Origin: Orientallactaga sibirica
Taxonomy: Eukaryota; Chordata; Mammalia; Rodentia; Dipodidae
Assembly (NCBI GenBank): GCA_036365145.1
Contig: JAEOAD010001413.1
Span: 62,001-126,000, forward strand
DNA length: 64,000 bases
Direction: 5' to 3'
Shown in pieces: positions 1 through 11,920 of the stretch. Every line of letters starts with the position of its first letter. Position 1 is the stretch's first letter. Below the pieces are notes generated by a model. That model was not told the origin of the DNA. It did no database searches and was given only the letters and a program-made list of their open reading frames with translations. Made by a program: the position numbers and the translations under genes.

Positions 1-114
1 GAGATGGTTAAAGGTACTTGATTCAAAGCATGCCAGCCAGGGTTAATTTCTTGGCCATCCATGTAAAGCCAGACAGGCATTTGTTTGCAGAGGCAAGAGC
101 CCCTGGTGCGCACG

Positions 115-147
<33 letters not shown>

Positions 148-640
148 GCATATAAACGAGTAATTTTACTTTGTTTTGTTTTGTGAGGTTGGGTCTCACT
201 CTAGCCCAGGCTGACCTAGAATTCACTATATAGTCACTATGTACCACCACGCCTGGCTCACAAATAATTTTTAAAAATTTTATTTGCAGGGTGGGGGAGA
301 GAGAGAATGGAAGCACCAGTGCCTCTAGCCACTGCAAATGAACTCCAGCTTCATGTGCCACTTTGTGCATCTGGCTTTACATGGGTACTGGAGACTCAAA
401 CCTGGATCCTTGGGCTTTGCAGGCAAGCACCTTACCTGCTAAGTCATCTCTCCAGCCCAAAACGAATAATTTGAAGCGGGGCATGGTGGCGCATGCCTTT
501 AATCCCAGTACTTGGGAGGCAGAGGTAGGAGGATCACTGTGAGTTCAAGGCTGCCCTGACCCCACAGAGTGAATTCCAGGTCAGCCTGGGCTAGAGTGAG
601 ACCCTACCTCAAAAAAATAAACAAAACAATTAAAAAAATA
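1..640. repeat. SINE cluster with CG/CA microsatellite
   Basis: Four elements lie end to end. 1-152 is a D (Dip-type, tRNA-derived) SINE on +, whose tail has become a (CG)n then (CA)n microsatellite at about 111-148. 161-258 is an antisense B1 with its centre deleted. 262-460 is a full antisense D ending in the inverted head 'ctctccagccc'. 474-635 is a sense B1 with an A-rich tail. Family calls rest on the shared head and tail words seen dozens of times in the window. Confidence 0.85.
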
Positions 641-1203
641 AATAAAGATGATGAATTCAGATTGAGTGAGCAAAGTGGCTGGTGTGCCCTGGGTTGCGCA
701 ACTTCCCCTGGCCAGAACAGCAAACAACCTCCTCGCCCTGGTTTCAGGCGAGATGAAGGGATCGTGCATCTACAAAGGCTGGCAGCCCCCACCTCCCAAG
801 CGTGGCTGGGCCTGGCAGGGCCACACTTGAAAGCACCCGTGACCACACCTGTCAGCTCCATCTAGGGTGGGGTGCCTTGGACTCCAGTCCAGACCAAGGT
901 GGGCAGGCAGAGTCAAGCAAGCATGCTCTGACCTCACCACAACTTTATAGAGCTAGGGGTGGGTAGGGCAGGGAACAAAGGCCCGAGTTTCCTAAAGAGA
1001 GATATTGGGAAGGATAGGGTGGCCAAGAATGCCAAATCATAACATGGCTGAGCAAGGATGGTGGGAAGAGAGAACTCCTGAGTGCTTCCCACTCTTGGCC
1101 TCGAACAGCTTCAGGATCTCACGGGTTTTGTCAACGTGACTCAGACACATGACCCAGTTCTAGACTAACAAGTAGGTAGAAAAGACGGGTCTCACAAAAG
1201 GGA
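641..1203. other. Non-repetitive intergenic DNA
   Basis: No gene or young repeat is visible here. Short open frames exist in the first 230 bases on both strands, but they lack any recognisable domain and run into the flanking B1. It lies about 4.5 kb upstream of HSPB1. I see no splice-site or exon pattern that would place an upstream gene here. Confidence 0.6.
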
Positions 1204-1489
1204 TGCTGAAGCCAGGCTTGGGGGAACAGGTCTATCATCCCAGCTACTTAGGAGTGGAGGCAGGAGGATCACAAGTTCAAGGCTAGCTTAGGCCACCTAG
1301 ACCCTGTATCAAAAGAGAGTAAAGAGACCAGGTGTGGTGGCACACGCCTTTAATCCCAGCACTTGGGAGGCAGACGTGGGAGGATCGCCATGAGTTTGAG
1401 ACCACCCTGAGACTACAGAGTGAATTCCAGGTCAGCCTGAGCTAGAGTGGGACCCTACCTTGAAAGATAAACAAAGGGAGAGAGAGAGA

Positions 1490-1522
<33 letters not shown>

Positions 1523-1685
1523 TGTGTGTATGTGTAAAGAGCTGGGCATGGTGGTGCACACCTTTAATATCAGTACTTGGGAGGCAGATGCAGGTAGATC
1601 ACTGTGAGTTCAAGGGCACCCTGAGACTACATAGTGAATTCCAGGTCAGCCTGGGTTAAAGTGAGACCCTACCTCTAAAAACCTA

Positions 1686-1749
<64 letters not shown>

Positions 1750-1985
1750 AAAGGGGGCTGGAGAGATGGTTTAGTGGTTAAGGCTTTTGCCTACAAAGCC
1801 AAAGGATCTCGTTTTGATTCCCCAGGACCCATGTAAGCCAGATGCACAAGGTGGAACATGCATCTGGAGATTGTTTGCAGTGACTGGCGGCCCTGGTGTG
1901 CCCATTCTCTGTCTCTCTCTGTGTTTGCCTCTTTCCCTCTCTCATTCTCTCAAAAATTAATTAATTAATTAAATTGAAAAATAAA
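1204..1985 (+). repeat. SINE cluster, all sense
   Basis: 1211-1316 is a diverged old B1. 1328-1475 is a B1 followed by a (GA)n run to about 1522. 1538-1683 is a B1 whose tail expanded into (AAAG)n at 1684-1753. 1754-1984 is a D SINE with the usual TC-rich tail and 'attaattaatt' end. All four point the same way. Confidence 0.85.
1684..1753 (+). repeat. (AAAG)n microsatellite
   Basis: About 17 copies of AAAG directly follow a B1 3' end ('ctacctctaaaaaccta'), so the array grew from the SINE's A-rich tail. It runs straight into the next D SINE. Confidence 0.95.
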
Positions 1986-2690
1986 CAAGGGTTGGGGGTG
2001 TAGCACAAACTTCTGCCTATAATCCCCCAGTGAGGGGTTGGGCACTTGACTAGAATCCCCCAGGAAGGGGCTGGGTGGCATGGCTCAGTGGTAGAGCTCC
2101 TGCCTAGAATCCTCCAGTGAGGGGCTGGGTGGTGTGGCTCAGTGGTAGAGCTCCTGCCCAGTCCCCAGTGAGGGGCTGGGGCGTGGCTCAGTGGTAGAGC
2201 ACCTGCTCCCCCAGTGAGGGGCTGGGGTGTGGCTCAGTGGTAGAGCTCCTGCCTAGAATCCCCCAGTGAGGGGCTGGGGTGTGGCTCAGTGGTAGAGCAC
2301 CTGCCTAGAATCCCCCAGTGAGGGGCTGGGGTGTGGCTCAGTGGTAGAGCTCCTGCCTAGAATCCCCCAGTGAGGGGCTGGGTGGCGTGGCTCAGTGGTA
2401 GAGCTCCTGCCTAGAATCCCCCAGTGAGGGGCTGGGGGCCTGGCTCAGTGGTAGAGCTCCTGCCTAGAATCCCCCAGTGAGGGGCTGGGGTGTGGCTCAG
2501 TGGTAGAGCTCCTGCCTAGAATCCCCCAGTGAGGGGCTGGGGGCGTGGCTCAGTGGTAGAGCTCCTGCCTAGAATCCCCCAGTGAGGGCTGGGGTGTGGC
2601 TCAGTGGTAGAGCTCCTGCCTAGAATCCCCCAGTGAGGGGCTGGGGGCCTGGCTCAGTGGTAGAGTGCTTGCCGAGAATGCAGGACAGTT
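1986..2690 (+). repeat. 52-bp minisatellite made of ID-SINE 5' halves
   Basis: A unit of about 52 bp is repeated head to tail. It reads approximately 'ggggctggggtgtggctcag', then 'tggtagagctcctgcctaga', then 'atcccccagtga'. I count 12 copies of the 'tggctcagtggtagag' core between 2080 and 2665, after two degenerate leading units from 1990. The unit is the 5' half of a rodent ID element (tRNA-Ala/BC1-like): it keeps the pol III A box (TGGCTCAGTGG fits TRGCNNAGYNGG) but not the B box. The last unit (from about 2637) continues into an ID-like 3' half ending 'catctccagcaacaggag', so it looks like the source copy. Confidence 0.9.
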
Positions 2691-2856
2691 CATCTCCAGC
2701 AACAGGAGAGAGGGAGGACAAATAACTGAGGCTCACAGAGGGGTCAGAACTTTCTGCTCCTCAGTTCAGCTCTCAAGATGTGTCTGAAGTCTGGTTGGAC
2801 AGGACAAAACTTTAGTGACCTTGCTGCTATAGAACTCGTAAGACTAGAGCCTCAGG

Positions 2857-3560
2857 TACTGGAGAGATTGTTCAATGGTTGAGGCGCTTGCCTGCAAAGT
2901 CTAAGAACCTGGGTTTGATCCCCCAGTACCCATGTAAAGCCAGATGCACAAAGTGGTGCATGTGTCTGGAGTTTGTTTACAGTGGCTAGAGCCCTGGTGG
3001 GCCTATTCTCTCTCCCTCACTCTCACAAATAAATAAAGAATTAAGAAGAATAGAGCCTTAGCCCAGGATGGGGCAGCAGAAGTGTAGATGTGGGAAAGAG
3101 AGAAGGACACAGACTGAGGTACTGAAAAGACAAGAGGTCAGCTCTGCTGGCATTTTACCATGATAGTGGTCAGCCAGTATCTGTGGATCTTGGCTGGATG
3201 TACTGACACTGGTCTATAATCCCAGAACTTGGAAAGCTTGAGGCAGGAGGATCACCAAAAGTTCCAGGCCAGCATGGTCTACATAGAAAATTCTAGGCCA
3301 GTCAGGGCTATACCAAGAGACTTTGTCTCAAAAACAGACAAAAAAGGGCTGGAGAGATGTGGTTAAGGCACCTGCCTGTGAAGCCTAAGGACCTAGGTTC
3401 GATTCCCCAGTACCCATGTAAGCCAGATGTAAGGTGGCACATGTATCTGGAGTTCATTTGCAGTGGCTGGAGGCCCTGGCGTGCCCCATTCTCTATCTGC
3501 CACCCTTCCTCTCTCTCTCTCTCAAATAAACAAATAATATTTTTGAAAAACCAGACAAAA
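2857..3560 (+). repeat. SINE cluster
   Basis: 2856-3045 is a sense D. 3190-3346 is an old, diverged sense B1. 3347-3545 is a sense D with a deletion near its A box ('gagatgtggttaagg'). The 145 bases between the first two (3046-3189) look non-repetitive. Confidence 0.8.
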
Positions 3561-4186
3561 AAGATCACAGGATCTAAGTGATGGGAGAAGGCAGTCTGGG
3601 ACAGGTGGTGGCTACGAATACAGGAAAGAACCAGGTAAGTATAGGTTAGGGTAGGGGGACACCGGCAGTGCCTACCTCTAAGCTGGGAGATGGGAGTCTG
3701 ACCTCCCCCTACAGGTAGTCAGACGAAGGAGGATGAATCAAGAGGTGGGTAACAGGCTACAGACAAGTTTCTATTACACAGACCTCTTCTTGTCCCCTGT
3801 GTACTGCAAGACTCAAGCACAGTGAGATCTGAGTGGGACATGGTGACCCAATCAAGGGTGATCTTAAACTCCTGATCCTCCTACTTTACCTCCCCAATAC
3901 TGAGTTTACAGGCTTGCACCAGCTGCCTTGTGTGTGTGTGTGGGGGGGGGGTGTCTGATTTAGGCCAGTCCCACCTTTTTATTTGGGGCAGGAGAAGAGA
4001 TGACTAAAACATGCCAACTGCCCAATCCCAGGTCAATAACAATGACTAGTAATTATGACACACCAAGCTCTGGGCTATCATCTTCTCTTATATGAAGTCA
4101 CTAAATTCTCATGCCAACCTGGTGATGTCAGCATTATTATCACCGTCTTCATCATCTCCATCTTGTACATGTAGAAAGTGAAGAAG
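3561..4186. other. Mostly non-repetitive DNA
   Basis: No gene is visible. 3845-3925 reads like a very old antisense B1 ('aaactcctgatcctcc...gagtttacaggcttgcacc'), followed by a short GT/G run near 3930-3950. The rest shows no known family or coding pattern. Confidence 0.5.
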
Positions 4187-4339
4187 CGGCCTGGCACGGT
4201 GGTGCACACCTTTAATCCTGGCACTTGGGAGGCAGAGGTAGGAGGATTACGGTCAGTTCCAGGCCACCCTGAGCCCACATAGAGAATACCAGGTCAGCCT
4301 GGGCTGGCTGGACTGAGACCCTATCTTGAAAAACAAAAC

Positions 4340-4413
<74 letters not shown>

Positions 4414-4895
4414 AGGGGGGGGCTGGAGAAATGGCTTAGTGGTTAATGCACTTGCCTGAAAAGCCAAAGGACCTAGGTTTCCCCAGGTCCCACATAAGCC
4501 AGATGCACAAGATGGCAAATGTGTCTGGAGTTTGTTTGCAGTGCCTGGAGGCCCTGGCACACCTATTCTCTATCTGCCTTTCTCTCTCTGTACTTCTCTC
4601 TCTCCCTCTCAAATAAATACACTTGATCTTAGCCAAAAGGCCAAAAATCAATCAATAAATAAAACTATTTTAAAAAAGAAGGAGAGCTGGAGAGATGGCT
4701 TAGTGGTTAAGGTGTTTGCCTGCAAAGCCAAAAGATCCCAGTTTGACTCTCCAGGCCCCAAGTAAGCCAGATGCACAAGGGGGTGCATGCATCTGGAGCT
4801 CGTTTGCAGTGGCTGGAGGCCCTGGCGAGCCCATTTTCTCTCTCTTTTTCTCTGCCTCTTTCTCTCATGTTAAATATATATATTTAAAGAAAGAA
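4187..4895 (+). repeat. SINE cluster with (AAAG)n and a U2-bearing D element
   Basis: 4187-4340 is a sense B1 with an (AAAG)n tail to 4414. 4415-4617 is a sense D whose tail is interrupted by a U2 snRNA fragment (separate entry) before its final A-rich stretch. 4684-4890 is a further sense D with a TATA-rich tail. Confidence 0.85.
4618..4642 (-). pseudogene. U2 snRNA fragment (nt 11-35) in a SINE tail
   Basis: Read on the minus strand, these 25 bases match U2 small nuclear RNA nucleotides 11-35 exactly as I remember them (core GGCCTTTTGGCTAAGATCAA, then GTGTA). The match stops sharply at both ends, in AT-rich SINE-tail sequence. It is far too short to be a gene: it lacks the Sm site, the other stem-loops and a promoter. 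It is probably a retrotransposition by-product. The orientation, antisense to the host SINE, is unusual. Confidence 0.75.
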
Positions 4896-5390
4896 AGAAT
4901 CTAACGTTTACAAAATCACTCACTCAATTGCAGAATTAATGGAACAGTCTGGTGGTCCCAGACCATCCCTCCCACACACAACACACACACACAATGGCCA
5001 CATCAAGCAGTTTTGTCGCGTTTCTGTTAGGCATGGTGACATATACCTGTAATCCCAAGCACCTGGAAGGCGGATCTAGAAGGATCAGGAGTTCAAGGTC
5101 ATCCTTGGCGACACAGTAAGTTCGAGTTCAACTTGGAATACATGAGACCCTGTGTCCCCCCTGCCCCTCCCCCCCCCAAATAAAGAAACCACACAAAATC
5201 AGACTTGAATTTGACACTTCCTACTTGCGAGACAGCCGACCCTCTCCTGGTTTTCTTTTCCATAAAAAAATGGAACGGGTCGGGTCACCAGCTGCCACCA
5301 CCCTGCAGCCTGCAGCGGATTTAGCGCTCAGGCTGGGACAACTGCCCTACAGTGGGCGACATTCCAAAGGCCCAGGGCTCTAGTCATTTG
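4896..5390. other. Old B1 remnant and HSPB1 upstream flank
   Basis: 5026-5190 is a diverged sense B1-like element ending in a C-rich run. The remainder is non-repetitive sequence leading into the HSPB1 promoter. No SINE lies between about 5190 and the HSPB1 start codon. Confidence 0.6.
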
Positions 5391-5396
5391 TTTTCT

Positions 5397-5434
5397 TTCA
5401 CCAGCGAAGTTTCCAGATGGGGGCAGAACCTTCC
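5397..5434 (+). promoter_or_regulatory. Paired heat-shock elements of HSPB1
   Basis: Two inverted nGAAnnTTCn units, the core to which trimeric HSF1 binds, sit 20 bases apart: GAAgtTTC at 5406-5413 and GAAccTTC at 5426-5433. A further TTC lies at 5397-5399. They are roughly 190-215 bp upstream of the expected transcription start, close to where the human HSPB1 heat-shock elements lie. They predict strong heat and proteotoxic-stress induction. Confidence 0.85.
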
Positions 5435-5511
5435 TGGCCCCTCCCGCAGCTCCGGGATAAGCCAAGGGTGAGTATGTGTGTGTAATGTGGAGTGGATGGG
5501 GGAGCCGGGGA

Positions 5512-5518
5512 GGCGGGG
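5512..5518 (+). promoter_or_regulatory. GC box (Sp1-type)
   Basis: GGCGGGG lies about 80 bp upstream of the TATA box in a GC-rich stretch. This is a typical Sp1/KLF site for basal HSPB1 expression. Confidence 0.6.
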
Positions 5519-5566
5519 CAGGCCCTAGACGGTCATTGCCATTAATAGAGACCTGAGCACCGCCTG

Positions 5567-5598
5567 CTAAAAATACCCGGCTGGGAGACCCATAAAAG
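5567..5598 (+). promoter_or_regulatory. HSPB1 TATA box with upstream MEF2-like site
   Basis: ATAAAAG at 5592-5598 is a good TATA element and places transcription initiation near 5620-5626, giving a 5' UTR of about 55 bases. CTAAAAATAC at 5567-5576 is one base off the MEF2 consensus. This fits the high muscle expression known for HSPB1, but function here is inferred. Confidence 0.75.
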
Positions 5599-5677
5599 CG
5601 CCAACCCGGAGCCCGAGCCTGGCACTTCTATCTTCGAGTCCGACTCGCAGCACCCAACTCCAACCAACAGAGCCAGC

Positions 5678-7765
<2,088 letters not shown>

Positions 7766-7920
7766 ATACCATCACCCTGCTGCCCCCCCCCCCACTTGGG
7801 GGGGTCAAAGATGACTGTCCCCTGCCACCAATCTGTGTGCTTTTTTTTCTTTTTTCTTTTTCTTTTTTTGATACACATACTTTCTGTTTTTCTCAAATAA
7901 ATTTGGAAGCAACTTGCTAC
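7766..7920 (+). other. HSPB1 3' UTR
   Basis: A short 3' UTR of about 150 bases containing a C-run (about 7784-7793) and a long pyrimidine tract (7842-7869), ahead of the poly(A) signal. The exact cleavage site is not visible, but the polymorphic-looking homopolymers make this a likely variable region. Confidence 0.85.
7896..7901 (+). terminator. HSPB1 polyadenylation signal
   Basis: A canonical AATAAA lies 131 bases after the stop codon. It is followed 15-20 bases later by 'ttgctactgtctcag' and GT-rich sequence ('gtggagtttgtggagg'), a suitable downstream element. Confidence 0.9.
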
Positions 7921-7979
7921 TGTCTCAGACCGTGGAGTTTGTGGAGGCTTAGGGGTGAGGGCTTTAAAAGATGGTGTGT

Positions 7980-10495
7980 AAGCCGGGCGTGGTGGCGCAC
8001 GCCTTTAATCCCAGCACTTGGGAGGCAGAGGTAGGAGGATCGCCATGAGTTCAAGGCCACCCTGAGACTACATAATGAATTCCAGGTCAGCCTGGGCCAG
8101 AGTGAGACCTTACCTCAAAAAACCAAAAAAAAAAAGATGGTGTGTGTGTGGGGGGGTGCTGGTGCATCTTGATGACACAACACTTTCCTTCACCCTCACA
8201 TCCACCCATGGTGGAAGAGGGAAAGATGGTAACAACGTGATTAAGACTTAAGGGGGGAGGGTGCTGGAGAGATGGCTCCGCCCTTGCCTGCAATGCCTAA
8301 TGACCTGGGTTTGATTCCCCAGTACCACACAAAGTCAGATGCACAAAGGGGTGCATGCATCTGGAGTGCATTTGCAGTAGAGACTTTCATGTGCTTGCTC
8401 GCACTGACATACTCGCTCTCTAAAAACCTTAAGGGTTCACCGGGCATGGTGGCGCACACCTTTAATTCCAGCACTTGGGAGGCAAAGGTAGGAGGATTGC
8501 TATGAGTTAGAGGCCACCCTGAGACTACATAGTGAATTCCAGGTCAACCTGGGCCAGAGTGAGACCCTACCTTGAAAATTCAAAACTAAAAAAAATGTAA
8601 AAAAAAAAAAAAAACAACTTAAGGGCTCAAGAGATGGCTTAGTGGTTAAGGTGCCTGCCAGCAAAGCCTAAGGACCCAGGTTGGATTCTCCAGTACCCCC
8701 GTAAGCCAGATGCACAGGGTGTGTCTGGAGTTCCTTTGCAATGACAAGACACTCTGGCCCACACTCATTCTTTCTCTCTATCTGCCTCTTTCTCTCAAAT
8801 AAATAAATAAAATATTTAAAAGAGAGAGAAGCCAGGCGTGGTGGCGCATGCCTTTAATCCTAGCATTGGATAGGCAGAGGTAGGAGGATCGCTATGAGTT
8901 CGAGGCCACCCTGAGAATACATAGGGAATTCCAGGTCAGCCTGGGCTAAAGCAAGACCCTACCTGCAAAAAAAGACAAAAAAACAAACAAAAAAAAAAAA
9001 AAAAAAAAAAACAAGAAAGAGCTGGTCATGGTGGTGCATGTCTTTAATCCTAGAACTTGGGAGGTAGAGGTAGGAGGTTTGCCATGAGTTTGAGGCCACC
9101 TTGAGAATACAGAGTGGATTTCAGGTTATCCTAGGCTAGAGTGAGACCCTACCTCAAAAAAAAAAAAAAACACTTAAAAGGGACCAGGGAGATGGCTCAG
9201 TGGGTAAAGTACTTGCCTTGCAAGCATGAGGACCCGATTTGGACCCCCTACCTCGAAAAACCAAAATAATAATAATAATAACCTTCAAGGGTCAGGTGTG
9301 GTAGGGTAGGAGAATCATGGAGAAATGTATAGGTGGTATGGCAGTTCTGAGGAGTCCTCCCATGCAGGTGTCTGCAGGATGGGATCTGAGCTCTCAGTCC
9401 TGGGCACCCTTCAAAGAATGGTGGGTGTGGTGAGGCTTGGGTCAAGATTAATGGCAATCCTGGCATAGGCTCAGGAGAGCTTGTCTTGACTAGCCTGGGT
9501 CAGAGTGATGACACACCTACCTCAGCCTTCCCTTGTCTGCATCCCCACCTTACCCAGCAGGTCCAACAGGGGTCTGAGGGACTCTAGAGGGTTTTGAAGC
9601 CCAGTCTGGAGTCCTCACAAGAGTTCCAGGGACCCAGATGGACATGGTAGTGTGAGCACCAAGTACAATTTAATCCCAGCACTCTGAAGGCAGAAGAGGA
9701 TGGCTGGTGCAAGGTCACCTTGGACTACATAATGAGACCCTGTCTGGAAACAAAGCCAGGGATGGGATGTAGCTCAGTTGGCAGAAGGCTTGCCTAGCAT
9801 GTATAAAGCCCTAGGTTTGATGTCCAGCACCCCATAAAATCAGTCATGGTGGTGCCTGTCTGCAATCATAAGAGGACCAGAAGTTCAAAGTCATCGTCCT
9901 CCACTACAAATCAAATTCAAGACTAGACTGTCTCAGGAACAAAAACAAACAGGGGCTGGAGAGATGGCTTAGCGGTTAAGGCACTTGCCTGTGAAGGCTA
10001 AGGATCCAGATTCAGTTCCTCAGATCCCACATAAGGCACATGCACAAGGTGGCACATGTGTCTGGAGTTCCTTTGAAGTGCTATAGGCCCTGAAATGCCA
10101 ATTCTCTTTCTCAAATAAATAAATAAATAATGAAATATTTTTTAAAAGAGAAGTAGCCGGGTGTGGTGGTGCACGCCTTTAATCCCAGCACTTGGGAGGC
10201 AAAGGTAGGAGGATTGATGTGAGTTTGAGGCCACCCTGAGACTACATAGTTAATTCCAGGTCAGCCTGGGCTAGAGTGAGACTCTACCTCAAAGAAAGAA
10301 AGAGAGGGAAAGAAAGAAAAGAGGGGCTGAAAAGATGGCTTAGTGGTTAAGCACTTGCCTGTGAAGCCTAAGGACCCTGGTTCGAGGCTCAGTTCCCCAA
10401 GACCCACGTAAGCCAGATGCACAAGGTGGCGCATTTTTCTGGAGTTCGTTTGCACTGGCTGGAGGTCCTGGCATGCCCATTCTCTCTTTCTTTTC
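7980..10495 (+). repeat. Dense sense-oriented SINE field downstream of HSPB1
   Basis: B1 copies: 7980-8125, 8437-8600, 8831-8995, 9017-9168, 10156-10300. D copies: 8261-8425 (head deleted), 8621-8825, 9953-10150, 10323-10550. Old B1-like pieces lie at 9637-9753 and 9841-9950 around an ID element. 9180-9265 is a D head fused to a B1 tail. 9270-9636 is largely non-repetitive with no gene. Every element is on the + strand. Confidence 0.85.
9754..9838 (+). repeat. ID-type SINE
   Basis: A tRNA-Ala/BC1-like element: A box TAGCTCAGTTGG, 'gcttgcctagcatgt', then a B-box-like 'ggtttgatgtccagcacc'. It stands between two old B1 pieces, so the set 9637-9950 may be one ancient composite. Confidence 0.8.
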
Positions 10496-10496
10496 T

Positions 10497-11920
10497 TTTC
10501 TTTGTCTCTAATAAGTAAATAAAAAAATAAAATAAAAACTTTAAAGAAAAGACAAAAAGAGAAGGAAAGAAAAACTGAGGGGACCCACAGGCATTTTACC
10601 TGCAATGTCTCAGAGCCCCAGGTTTATAGCATGACACACCTACAATTTCCTTTCCTGCGGGGACCATTTTTCATACCCCACCAGTTTAGCTTCTTGATAT
10701 GTACCTCCTCCCTGATGCGGCCCCTGTCACACTCCCCACATCTGAAGCAGGCATTAAGCCAGGGCAGGTCCTGGAGGGCTGCCAACAGGGAAATAAACCC
10801 CAGCCGAAAAAATGATACTGGTCCAGCTGGCAGTACGGGTCTGAGCCTGTCAGCCAGGGCGCTGCCCGGCCTTCCCCCCACCCTTCCACCCACTGGCCAA
10901 GTCTGTTCAGATCTATCCCCCGAGCTCCAGACCCCATCATGCCTCCTTCTGGCTTGGAGGTCTTCTGAACATCACCTCCAGGACAGGGCCTGGAGAATCA
11001 GGCTGGCCAGGTCTCGGCCTGGCTTTGCTGTAAGGATTTGAAGGATGTCCTGGTTCACAGGGGTATGATCTCATCACAGAGGGCCATGGCAAGGATGCTC
11101 CCAGGCACCCATAATATAAGTGTCATCGCCCTGTCAACCCTGAGAAGAGGTACAATTACTCCTGCTTAACAACCAGGTACAGTATGTATCAAAGAAATGA
11201 CCAGACTTGCTGGAGGAAGTAGGTGGGGCTAGAGACAAGGAAAGCAGACTTAACCCAGACTCAAAGGCAGGGAGGGGCCAAGCAGAGCCGAAGCTTGAAT
11301 ACAGGTTCGGATTTATGTGTGTGTGGTGTGGGTTCCCCAGGCACAGATGTGTTGCAAAGGCCAGAGGAAATCATGAGGTACCCTCATCTATTGCTTTTTT
11401 TTTTTTTTTTTTTTTTTGAAATAGGGTTTCACTCTAGCCGAGGCTGACCTGGAATTCTCAGGGTGTCCTCAAACTCATAGCGATCCTCCTACCTCTGCCT
11501 CCCGCATGCTGGGATTAAAGGCGTGTGCCACCACGCCCCCCCCAGCTCCTTAATTTCTAAAGGATGTCATGAGCAGCACTCCCCTGGGTCCAAGTCTGGC
11601 CGTGAAGCTTTCTCCTCCAGTGCATCCTTGTGCTCCCAAGCAGCAGCCCCAACACAGCACACTGAGCATACTTCCCAGCTCTCCGCAAGTGCTTCTGCCC
11701 CATCAGCATAAAGCCAGGGCCAAGGAGGGATGGATTGGGTGGTTGTACCATGTCCTGCTTGCATTTCCTTCCTCTCTGGTTTCCTGTACCCCGTGGCATA
11801 GGTCATTTACCCAGGAGCTCCTTAAACTCTTGTACAGAATGGGATAACCAGGTCAGGCAAGAAGATGGTGCAGGCCCTGAGCCTGGACCTCTCCCCTGGC
11901 CCTTCTGGAGCCCAGGCTGG
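10497..11920 (+). repeat. 1.42-kb tandem duplication, copy 1
   Basis: This block, from 'tttctttgtctctaataagt' (inside the tail of a D SINE) to 'ccttctggagcccaggctgg', is repeated immediately downstream. It contains the D tail, about 850 bases of non-repetitive DNA, an antisense B1 with poly-T (11396-11546) and a further 370 bases of unique DNA. No gene is recognised: open frames on both strands are short and unlike known domains. Confidence 0.95.

Noticed and set aside
1986..2690. Possible tRNA gene cluster
   Set aside because: A boxes are present but no B box, anticodon arm or cloverleaf; the unit is a SINE half, not a tRNA.
1986..2690. Possible CRISPR array
   Set aside because: The repeats are contiguous with no unique spacers, and the genome is mammalian.
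1..5190. 3' exons of SRRM3, the expected upstream neighbour
   Set aside because: No Ser/Arg-rich coding sequence or conserved exon is visible; the human gap to HSPB1 is large enough to place it outside.
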